Of a DNA stretch of 13,248 nt, positions 1 through 6,273 are shown in pieces. The stretch is from the NCBI GenBank assembly GCA_905236465.1, contig CAJOQA010000121.1:1-13248 (forward strand), in the 5' to 3' direction. Made by a program: the position numbers and the translations under genes. Within the stretch, counting starts at the first letter, position 1. Each line of letters starts with the position of its first letter. A model generated the notes under the pieces. The model had not been told where the DNA came from and made no database searches. It worked only from the letters and a program-made list of their open reading frames with translations. Origin of the DNA: an uncultured Treponema sp. GTDB lineage: Bacteria; Spirochaetota; Spirochaetia; Treponematales; Treponemataceae.

Positions 1-708
1 CCTGCCCTAATTGGAGACAACCCCTTACCTGTGATTGCGGTAGCTGCAATCCTTCAGCACAATACATCAGGAATCATATCGCTAAAAGAAAATGGCATAG
101 ACAGACCTGCAGCCTTATGTGGCAGAAACTATGCCACGTGGGATAATCCTGTAGAAAAAGCAATAATAAAAGCTGTTGTAGAAAAAGACGGCGGAGACTT
201 TTCGGACATAGATCTTATTCCCAGTACTGTCTATGACACAATAACAGCTTTGAACAGCGGGATTGATTCTGTTTGGGTAATGTATGCCTGGGATGGTATT
301 GGAACAAAAATAAAAGGAATTGAGACAAATTTCATAGACTTTGGAAAAATAGACCCTGTCTTTGACTACTACACGCCTTTCTTTATTGCTAACATTGACT
401 TTTTAAAATCTGATGGGGAAAGCGCAAAAAAATTTCTTTTAGCGGTAAAACAGGGCTTTGAGTATGCGATTGAAAATCCTGAAGAAAGCGCTGAGATTTT
501 GTGCAATGCGGCTCCAGAATTAGACAGGGAACTTGTTTTTGAAAGTCAAAAGTGGATTGCAAGTCAGTATAAGGCTGAAGAAAAAAGGTGGGGTTACTTT
601 AGCCCTGAAAGATGGAACCGCTTTTACAGGTGGTTAAGCGAGTCTGGACTTGTTTCATCCCCTATTCCTGATGACACAGGCTATACAAATGACTATCTTA
701 GCGACTAG
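1..708 (+). CDS. thiY: ThiY-like ABC transporter substrate-binding protein (5' partial)
   Basis: This is the C-terminal part (about 235 residues) of a periplasmic binding protein of the NMT1/THI5-like (ThiY) family, which captures hydroxymethyl- or formylamino-pyrimidine precursors of thiamine for ABC import. The frame is open from the first base of the window, so the signal peptide and N-terminal lobe lie upstream; the GTG at 31 is only an internal codon. Family hallmarks are visible: AVAAILQHNTSG near the fragment's start, a GFEYAIENPEESAEIL segment, APELDRELV, SQKWIASQYK, then WGYFSPERWNRFYRWL and a TNDYL end. These match the usual ThiY C-terminus, which ends shortly after this point. It ends at TAG 706-708 and overlaps the ATPase gene by about 20 bases, which indicates one operon. 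A permease (ThiX-like) and possibly a TPP riboswitch would be expected upstream, but they are outside the window. The ligand is inferred from family resemblance only. Confidence 0.85.
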   Translation, partial: PALIGDNPLPVIAVAAILQHNTSGIISLKENGIDRPAALCGRNYATWDNPVEKAIIKAVVEKDGGDFSDIDLIPSTVYDTITALNSGIDSVWVMYAWDGIGTKIKGIETNFIDFGKIDPVFDYYTPFFIANIDFLKSDGESAKKFLLAVKQGFEYAIENPEESAEILCNAAPELDRELVFESQKWIASQYKAEEKRWGYFSPERWNRFYRWLSESGLVSSPIPDDTGYTNDYLSD

Positions 709-1462
709 TCCTATACTAAGCGTAAAGGGCATAGATATGTCTTTTAGCGGCAGACAAATCTTAGAGGATGTTTCATTTAACTTGTACGACAAGGAGATTG
801 TCTGCCTCTTGGGGCTTAGCGGTTGCGGGAAAAGTACGCTCTTTAACATAATAGCGGGTCTGCTTTCCCCTGACAGGGGAAGCGTAAACCTTAACGGGAA
901 AAATATAACTGGGGAAACAGGTAACTTTAGTTATATGCTGCAAAAAGATATGTTGCTTCCCTGGTTCACGATGCTAGACAATGCAGCCCTGCCCTTACGT
1001 CTTAAGGGTATAGGTAAAGGGGAGTCAAGAAAAAGAGCCACCAGTTTTTTTTCTGCCTTTGGACTTGCGGGTTTTGAAAAGTCCTATCCCTTTCAATGTT
1101 CGGGAGGTATGAGACAAAGACTAGCCCTTTCACGTGCGTATCTTTTTGCAGGCCAGGTTATGCTACTTGATGAGCCTTTCAGTGCCCTTGATGCAATCAC
1201 CAAAAATCAGATGCAGCAATGGTATCTAGATGTCATGCAAAAAATAAACGTACCCACTGTTTTTATAAGCCATGACATAGATGAGGCACTTTTACTTTCA
1301 GACAGAATCTGCCTGCTCACCGGTTCTCCTGCCCATATTTCCTGCGAGATTAAAATAGATGCGGAACGACCTAGGAAAAAGGATTTTGCCCTGTCTTCTG
1401 AATTTATCGAATATAAGAGGCGGATATTGGGGCTTTTAGCCAGCCATGACATTCATCTGTAA
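689..1462 (+). CDS. ABC transporter ATP-binding protein, nitrate/taurine/thiamine-precursor type (ThiZ-like)
   Basis: This 257-residue ATPase subunit powers import by the membrane permease that pairs with the preceding ThiY-like binding protein. All nucleotide-binding motifs are present, numbered from the ATG at 689: Walker A GLSGCGKST (42-50), Q-loop Gln85, signature SGGMRQ (138-143), Walker B VMLLDEP (157-163) and the H-loop His195 in ISHDIDEA. The overall form matches the SsuB/TauB/ThiZ group. The start is uncertain. The frame opens at a TTG (650), with in-frame ATGs at 671 and 689. I prefer 689 because AGG at 678-680 is well placed and translation would then couple to the upstream stop at 708. 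No terminator hairpin is apparent in the 75 bp after its TAA, and a new promoter for pyrKD begins there. Substrate specificity is inferred from the neighbour. Confidence 0.88.
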   Translation: MTILATSPILSVKGIDMSFSGRQILEDVSFNLYDKEIVCLLGLSGCGKSTLFNIIAGLLSPDRGSVNLNGKNITGETGNFSYMLQKDMLLPWFTMLDNAALPLRLKGIGKGESRKRATSFFSAFGLAGFEKSYPFQCSGGMRQRLALSRAYLFAGQVMLLDEPFSALDAITKNQMQQWYLDVMQKINVPTVFISHDIDEALLLSDRICLLTGSPAHISCEIKIDAERPRKKDFALSSEFIEYKRRILGLLASHDIHL

Positions 1463-1469
1463 AATTCCC

Positions 1470-1511
1470 TTGAAAAATTTCTTTATTTATAGTATGTTAG
1501 TATTAGCTAAC
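1470..1511 (+). promoter_or_regulatory. Sigma-70-type promoter of pyrKD, with inverted repeat at the start region
   Basis: TTGAAA (1470-1475) and TATGTT (1493-1498) are separated by 17 bp, which predicts a start near 1505 and a leader of about 33 nt before the ATG at 1538. The -10 and start region is overlapped by an inverted repeat, GTTAG (1496-1500) and CTAAC (1507-1511), which could be an operator. The promoter is read directly from the sequence; the operator role is speculative. Confidence 0.6.
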
Positions 1512-1537
1512 TGACACATAAATAAAAGGAATATAAT

Positions 1538-3454
1538 ATGGATTTAGCAGAGATCGATGAAAATGGCAAAGGCTTATTGTTTTTTGGACACACTAAAGTT
1601 GAGCGGCTTGAAAAGATTGAAGGTCAGCCCAATGTGTATCTTTTGCAGACAACAATTGAATTGGAGCGGGAAAGCCAGAAGGTTCCGCAGGCAGGGCAGT
1701 TTTATTTGATAAGAAGTGCAAAGTCTGCAGTTCACTACAATCGCCCCATAAGTGTTTACCATTCAGAGGTTTGGTCTGCGGAAAGTGGCAAGCGCAAAGT
1801 TGTCGTTCAATTTCTAATGCTTGAGAAGGGACGCGGTACTCAAGAGCTTTGCCACATGACGCTTTGGGACGACATTAGTGTTATCGGTCCCTTAGGTCAG
1901 CCCTGGCCTGCTTTGCAAAAAGAAGAAGAGGGTAAAGTTTGTATAGTCGGAGGAGGAATAGGGGTCGCCCCCGTTGCGAATTTTGCCTCCACTTTGCCGG
2001 ACAATTCATACGATTTTTATGCTTCCTTTAAATCCGGTACCTATGGGTTGGAGAATGTTCATGCCCGTAACCTAAAAATTACAACCGATGACGGCACTGC
2101 AGGAATAAAGGGAATGTTGCCTGCTGCACTGACAAAGGAAGCCCTTATAGAAGGGGGCTACAAGGTAATCTATGCCTGTGGCCCTACCCCCGCCTTGGCT
2201 TATGTAAAGCGCATAGCTGAAGAAGCTGGCATAAAGTGCTGGATAAGCATGGAGCACCGGATGCTCTGCGGACTTGGAGCCTGTCTTGGCTGTACAATCG
2301 AAACTAGCGAAGGCCTGAAGCGGTGCTGTAAGGACGGACCAGTCTTTGATGCAAAGATTTTAAACTTTCCCAAACCAGCCCCCCGCCGTGCGCCTTTGCA
2401 AACGGAAGAAGAAGTTGACCTAAGCACAAACATTGCAGGTGTTCACTTTAAGAATCCAGTGATTGCCAGCGCAGGAACTTTTGCTTTTGGTCAGAACTTC
2501 CGAGGTGTCAGTGATGTTGCTGCCTGGGGTGGCATTTGTTCTAAGGGCTGTACCTTTGAGCCACGAGAAGGAAACAAGGGGGAGCGTTCTCTTGAAGTTG
2601 CCGGTGGTAACATGAATTCAATAGGTTTACAAAACCCTGGAATTCAATACTTTGCTGACCACTTACTGCCAGGGATGATTGGTTTGGGGCCAGTAGTCAT
2701 TGCAAATCTTGCAGGAAGCGATATTGAATCCTATGTTGAGGGGGCAAAGATTTTAGACAAGACAAAGTGTGACATGATTGAGCTGAACATTTCTTGTCCC
2801 AATGTAAAGGCTGCAGGCCTGGCTTGGGGGCTAAGTCCTGATACAGCCTACTATTGTGTTTCTGCTGTAAGGGCTGTAACCACAAAGCCTTTAATGGTAA
2901 AGCTTTCGCCAAATGCAGCGGACAATCGACCCATTGCTATTGCCTGTATAAAAGCAGGGGCCGATGCAATCAGCTTAATAAATATGGTTCATGGGGTTGC
3001 AATAAATATAGACACAGGCAAGCCTTTCTTTAACAATGTTCATGCAGGCTATTCAGGTCCAGGTCTTAAGCCGCTTGCCCTCCGCATAGTTTATGATGTT
3101 GTTGAGGAAATAAATAAGCTGCCTCCAGAAAAGCGGGTTCCTGTTGTTGGAATCGGGGGAATTTGTACTTGGCAGGATGCGGTTGAATTTATTATGGCAG
3201 GAGCAAGTGCTGTTGAGATCGGGCAGGCAAAGTTTACAAATCCCCATGTTGCGTTTGATGTTGTCAAGGGGCTGAGGGCTTTTATGAAGTGCCACGGTTA
3301 CCATAACATAGAAGAAATGCGGGGAATTGCTCAGGTAAAGCATCCTAGTGTTTTGGGGCCAGGGGATGAAAAAGCAAAGTATGCTGAACTAAAAAGCATG
3401 ATTCTTGCCGATAAACCTATAGTTTCAAACTTAACTGGCAGCAATTTATCTTGA
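1538..3454 (+). CDS. pyrK-pyrD: Fused dihydroorotate dehydrogenase, PyrK electron-transfer domain + PyrD class 1B catalytic domain
   Basis: This 638-residue protein joins both subunits of NAD-dependent dihydroorotate dehydrogenase, which oxidises dihydroorotate to orotate in pyrimidine synthesis (cytoplasmic). Residues about 15-275 are PyrK: FAD-binding RPISVY (69-74) and KGRGTQEL (97-104), NAD-binding GGGIGVAP (138-145) and ACGPTPA (214-220), and a [2Fe-2S] site with Cys244, Cys249, Cys252 and Cys264 just before KDGPVF. A proline-rich linker (about 275-292) leads to PyrD (293-638), with NPVIASAGTF, NSIGLQNPG, LNISCPNV carrying the presumed catalytic base Cys420, VKLSPN (454-459) and the FMN-phosphate region VGIGGICTW and ASAVEIGQA. 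In most bacteria these are separate pyrK and pyrD genes forming a heterotetramer, in the same K-D order as this fusion. The C-terminal tail after about 600 is somewhat longer than usual. AAAGGA at 1525-1530 sits 7 bp before the ATG. No other pyr gene is in the window. Confidence 0.95.
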   Translation: MDLAEIDENGKGLLFFGHTKVERLEKIEGQPNVYLLQTTIELERESQKVPQAGQFYLIRSAKSAVHYNRPISVYHSEVWSAESGKRKVVVQFLMLEKGRGTQELCHMTLWDDISVIGPLGQPWPALQKEEEGKVCIVGGGIGVAPVANFASTLPDNSYDFYASFKSGTYGLENVHARNLKITTDDGTAGIKGMLPAALTKEALIEGGYKVIYACGPTPALAYVKRIAEEAGIKCWISMEHRMLCGLGACLGCTIETSEGLKRCCKDGPVFDAKILNFPKPAPRRAPLQTEEEVDLSTNIAGVHFKNPVIASAGTFAFGQNFRGVSDVAAWGGICSKGCTFEPREGNKGERSLEVAGGNMNSIGLQNPGIQYFADHLLPGMIGLGPVVIANLAGSDIESYVEGAKILDKTKCDMIELNISCPNVKAAGLAWGLSPDTAYYCVSAVRAVTTKPLMVKLSPNAADNRPIAIACIKAGADAISLINMVHGVAINIDTGKPFFNNVHAGYSGPGLKPLALRIVYDVVEEINKLPPEKRVPVVGIGGICTWQDAVEFIMAGASAVEIGQAKFTNPHVAFDVVKGLRAFMKCHGYHNIEEMRGIAQVKHPSVLGPGDEKAKYAELKSMILADKPIVSNLTGSNLS

Positions 3455-3479
3455 AACAATCGTAAAAGCGCTTTATAAT
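3451..3479 (+). promoter_or_regulatory. Strong sigma-70-type promoter of the sodA-rrf2 operon
   Basis: TTGAAA (3451-3456, overlapping the pyrKD stop codon) and a perfect TATAAT (3474-3479) are 17 bp apart. The start is predicted near 3486, giving a leader of about 54 nt. A perfect 10-bp palindrome, AAAGCGCTTT (3465-3474), fills the spacer up to the -10 and is a plausible operator, perhaps for the Rrf2 regulator encoded in the same operon; that link is inferred. Confidence 0.75.
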
Positions 3480-3521
3480 AAAGGGAAAGTGGGGATTATC
3501 TCACTTTCCCTTTATTTTTTT
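3477..3521 (+). terminator. Rho-independent terminator of pyrKD
   Basis: A perfect 15-bp stem (3477-3491 with 3502-3516) encloses a 10-nt loop and is followed directly by a T run to 3521. It lies 22 bp after the pyrKD stop. Its left arm overlaps the -10 box and predicted start of the sodA promoter, so it should stop pyrKD transcripts while sodA transcripts start inside the left arm and cannot form the full stem. Confidence 0.9.
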
Positions 3522-3526
3522 CTTAC

Positions 3527-3532
3527 AGGAGG
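3527..3532 (+). promoter_or_regulatory. Ribosome binding site that fixes the sodA start
   Basis: A full AGGAGG lies 7 bp before the ATG at 3540. This rules out the in-frame GTG at 3489, which lies within the terminator stem and has no such site. Confidence 0.9.
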
Positions 3533-3539
3533 AAATCTT

Positions 3540-4157
3540 ATGTTTACACAGTATCAACTGCCCTTTTCTTATGATGCCCTTGAACCTCACTTTGATGCAC
3601 TTACAATGGAAACCCACCATTCAAAGCATCATGCGACTTATACAAAAACACTAAATGAACTTGCAGAAAAGGCTGGGGTTTTAGACAAAGACATCACAAG
3701 TTTGCTTTCAAATCTTGACTCTATTTCAGACCCAGCCCTGCGAACCGGAATAAAGAACAACGGTGGCGGTTTTTACAATCACAACCTCTTCTTCTCTGTG
3801 CTTTCACCCAACCCAACCTTAGAGCCTAGTGGAAAACTTGCTGAAAAAATCAATGAGACTTTTACTTCCTTTGAATCTTTTAAAGAGAAGATTTCACAGC
3901 TTGCCCTAACCCAATTTGGTTCAGGCTGGGCTTGGCTTTCTGTTACAAAGGGAGGGGATTTAGTTTTAAGTCAAAGTGCAAATCAGGATAACCCGATAAG
4001 TTCGGGCACAGGCAACACCCCCATTTTTTGCATAGATGTTTGGGAGCATGCCTACTACTTAAAATTCAAAAATTTAAGGGCTGCCTACATAAAGGAACTT
4101 TTTTCTGTAGTTGATTGGAACATTGTTGCAAAGCTTTATGAGAAAGGAGTAGCATAA
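3540..4157 (+). CDS. sodA: Superoxide dismutase, Mn-type or cambialistic Fe/Mn family
   Basis: This 205-residue cytoplasmic enzyme of the iron/manganese SOD family converts superoxide to hydrogen peroxide and oxygen. The four metal ligands are visible: His26 (in THHSKHHATY), His81 (in YNHNLFF), Asp166 and His170 (in IDVWEHAYY). A Gly at 77, four residues before His81, combined with Gln149 in NQD resembles manganese SODs; iron SODs place the active-site Gln near position 69. I therefore favour the Mn-type or a cambialistic enzyme, though metal choice cannot be settled from sequence alone. There is no signal peptide and the length is normal for the family. The TAA stop shares its last base with the ATG of the Rrf2 gene (4157), so the two are translationally coupled. 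For a likely anaerobe this is a dedicated oxygen-defence gene. Confidence 0.95.
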   Translation: MFTQYQLPFSYDALEPHFDALTMETHHSKHHATYTKTLNELAEKAGVLDKDITSLLSNLDSISDPALRTGIKNNGGGFYNHNLFFSVLSPNPTLEPSGKLAEKINETFTSFESFKEKISQLALTQFGSGWAWLSVTKGGDLVLSQSANQDNPISSGTGNTPIFCIDVWEHAYYLKFKNLRAAYIKELFSVVDWNIVAKLYEKGVA

Positions 4158-4588
4158 TGCTTGTTTCTACACGGGGCAGATATGCACTTCGTATTATTCT
4201 AGAACTCAGCTCCCGTCCACAAGGGGAATATATTCCGCTGATTGAACTTTCAAAAGATCAGGGGATATCCCTTAAATACGCAGAAGCTATTGTTTCTTTT
4301 TTGGTAAAGGCAAAGCTGCTAGAAGGACGCAGGGGAAAATCCGGAGGTTATAGGCTGATCAAGGCTCCAAAGGATTACACTGTAGGTGAGATTTTAAAAC
4401 TTACGGAAGAATCCCTTGCTCCTGTCGCATGCTTGAACTGTGTACCAAACAACTGCCCCAAGGCTACAGTTTGCAAAACGTTGCCTATGTGGAAAAAATT
4501 AAATTCGCTGATTCAGGATTATTTGTTCAGCGTTACTATTGAAGACCTGAACAATAATCCTGTTGATGAGTCAGAGCTGGATATTTAG
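4157..4588 (+). CDS. Rrf2-family transcriptional regulator with putative Fe-S cluster
   Basis: This 143-residue winged-helix regulator of the Rrf2 family (IscR, NsrR, RsrR, CymR) opens with the typical LVSTRGRYALRIILELS. It has the DNA-reading helix around ISLKYAEAIVSFLVKAKLL and the wing GRRGKSGGYRL (57-67). Four cysteines follow in the dimerisation region: Cys92, Cys95, Cys100 and Cys106. The C95-x4-C100-x5-C106 spacing is the one described for the nitric-oxide sensor NsrR, and IscR uses a similar three-Cys set, so binding of a redox-sensitive cluster is likely. It overlaps the sodA stop by one base and has AGGAG at 4145-4149. I infer that it controls its own operon, possibly through the palindrome in the sodA promoter. 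Its last 18 bases overlap the 3' end of the convergent SulP gene. Whether the signal is oxygen, NO or cluster status is unknown. Confidence 0.92.
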   Translation: MLVSTRGRYALRIILELSSRPQGEYIPLIELSKDQGISLKYAEAIVSFLVKAKLLEGRRGKSGGYRLIKAPKDYTVGEILKLTEESLAPVACLNCVPNNCPKATVCKTLPMWKKLNSLIQDYLFSVTIEDLNNNPVDESELDI

Positions 4589-6259
4589 AATTTGCCTTGC
4601 TCTGTCCAGGGCAAGGTTGATGTTGGCACAAATATTGTCTTTGCCGATTTTATCTGCCATACCTGTTTTTTCGCAAAGTACATAGGGCTGTGTGTGAATA
4701 CCGGAAAGGACAATCTTTATTCCCCTACTGTCACACAAATTCTTAGCCTGCTCAAGTGCCCTAATTCCGCCTGCATCTAAGTAAATGGTATTTCTCATGC
4801 GAAGGATTAAAACTTTGTATGAAACCCCCGACTGTTGCAAGGCAACTTCAAACTTGCGGACTGTTCCAAAAAACAAGGGGCCATCTATTTCATAAACTAC
4901 TGCACCAGAAGGAATGTCCAAGGTTTCCTCATTCTCTTTGCTACCAGAGATTCCTTCGGTAAGGTTTTCTCTTTTTGCTTGCACAACAGAAAGGTCGCAC
5001 ATCTTTTTAATGAAGAAGAAGGCCGCAAATCCAAGCCCCACTGCAATTGCAGCTGTTAGGTCAATAAAGATTGTAATAAAGAAGGTAACTGCAAGAACAA
5101 TGATATCGCTTAGTTGCCCCTTTATCAAAGACCTAATGGCCGGAATACCCGCCATATTCCAAGAAACATTTATGAGAACAGCAGATAAGGCCGCCATTGG
5201 AATATAAACTGCAAAGCGACCAAGAAAGAGAAGAATCAGCAGCAAGGTTACTGCATGAACGATTCCAGCAACAGGTGTTTTTGCCCCATTCTTAATATTT
5301 GTTGCAGTACGGGCTATTGCTCCAGTTGCAGGGATTCCGCCAAAGAGGGGGCTTACAATGTTTGCGATTCCCTGACCTATCAGCTCTGTATCAGAATCAT
5401 GCTTGCTTCCTATCATACCATCAGCTACAACGGCGCTTAGCAAAGATTCAATTGCAGCAAGAACAGCTATTGAAATTGCTGTAGAAAAAAGGCTACGGAT
5501 TGTAGAAAGTCTAAAATCAGGTAGCTTAGGGGCAGGCAGTGAAGATGGGATGCTACCGTAACGGCTACCGATTGTATCTGTTTCAAGCCCCCAGTAATTT
5601 TTAATAATGACACTTGCAATTGTCGCAAGAATGATTACGACTAAGGAGCCAGGAATCCTTTTGCTAAACTTTGGCCAAATAAAAATTACTGCTAAAGAAA
5701 TAGCTGCCATTATAAACGAATACCAGTGGATATGGCTGACGTTCAGGGCATAAGTCTCTATTTTTCCTACAAAGTCTCCAGGCATTTTTGTAAATCCTTC
5801 AGGGAAATTTGTAATGGTAAGCCCAAGGAAGTCACCGATCTGACCGGTAAAAATTGTTACTGCAATGCCAGCGGTAAAACCTGTGATTATTGTATAAGGA
5901 ATAAATTTTACCAAGCCTCCCATTTTAAAGGCACCAAGAAGAATCAAAAGGATGCCTGCCATAACAGTTGCTGTTGCAAGTCCCCCTACTCCAAAGTCTG
6001 CGACAACACCGTAAACTATTACTGCAAAAGCACCTGTCGGTCCGCCAATCTGAACCTTGGAGCCACCAAATACAGAAATACAAAAACCTGCAACAATTGC
6101 AGTAAAGAGACCGGCTTCAGGAGGAAGTCCGCTGGCTATTGCAAATGCAATCGCTAAGGGAAGGGCTACAATGCCTACAATCACTCCTGCAAGCAAGTCA
6201 GAGGCAAAAGTCTTAGCAGAATAATGCCTAAGACTTGAAATTAATTCGGGTTTGTACAT
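4571..6259 (-). CDS. SulP-family anion transporter with C-terminal STAS domain
   Basis: This 562-residue inner-membrane transporter belongs to the SulP (SLC26-like) family, whose bacterial members move sulfate, bicarbonate or dicarboxylates. Typical membrane-domain motifs are LPLAIAFAIASGLPPEAGLF (33-52), FGGSKVQIGGPTGAF (64-78), AIESLLSAVVADGMIGS (269-285) and GGIPATGAIARTATNIKNGA (307-326). The membrane part ends near 418 and a cytoplasmic STAS domain occupies about 450-555. Where anti-anti-sigma relatives have a phosphorylated Ser, the STAS loop here reads LDAGG (494-498), so it is not a phospho-switch. The start at 6259 follows AGGA on the minus strand, and the gene begins 14 bp after the AAA-ATPase-like gene ends, so the two are probably co-transcribed. 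The substrate cannot be assigned: no cysteine, sulfate or carbonic-anhydrase gene is nearby. The 3' end overlaps the Rrf2 gene by 18 bp and no terminator is visible. Confidence 0.93.
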   Translation of the reverse strand: MYKPELISSLRHYSAKTFASDLLAGVIVGIVALPLAIAFAIASGLPPEAGLFTAIVAGFCISVFGGSKVQIGGPTGAFAVIVYGVVADFGVGGLATATVMAGILLILLGAFKMGGLVKFIPYTIITGFTAGIAVTIFTGQIGDFLGLTITNFPEGFTKMPGDFVGKIETYALNVSHIHWYSFIMAAISLAVIFIWPKFSKRIPGSLVVIILATIASVIIKNYWGLETDTIGSRYGSIPSSLPAPKLPDFRLSTIRSLFSTAISIAVLAAIESLLSAVVADGMIGSKHDSDTELIGQGIANIVSPLFGGIPATGAIARTATNIKNGAKTPVAGIVHAVTLLLILLFLGRFAVYIPMAALSAVLINVSWNMAGIPAIRSLIKGQLSDIIVLAVTFFITIFIDLTAAIAVGLGFAAFFFIKKMCDLSVVQAKRENLTEGISGSKENEETLDIPSGAVVYEIDGPLFFGTVRKFEVALQQSGVSYKVLILRMRNTIYLDAGGIRALEQAKNLCDSRGIKIVLSGIHTQPYVLCEKTGMADKIGKDNICANINLALDRARQILNIQL

Positions 6260-6273
6260 TTTCTTATCCTATT

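Noticed and set aside
650..688. Upstream TTG (650) and ATG (671) starts for the ABC ATPase
   Set aside because: They would add residues not typical of the family and lie deeper in the upstream gene; the ATG at 689 is the best-spaced simple choice. The 671 start cannot be fully excluded.
3489..3539. Longer SOD starting at GTG 3489
   Set aside because: The codon lies in the terminator stem, close to the predicted start of transcription, and the ATG at 3540 has a full AGGAGG and the usual SOD N-terminus.
4593..4615. CCTTGC/GGCAAGG-type small hairpin just inside the SulP 3' end
   Set aside because: The stem is short, lies within coding sequence and has no T run on either side, so it is not a convincing terminator.
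5726..6157. 143-codon plus-strand frame opposite the SulP gene
   Set aside because: It is rich in Cys, Lys and Asn, as expected of the antisense of a membrane-protein gene, has no recognisable motif and lies wholly inside a well-supported gene.
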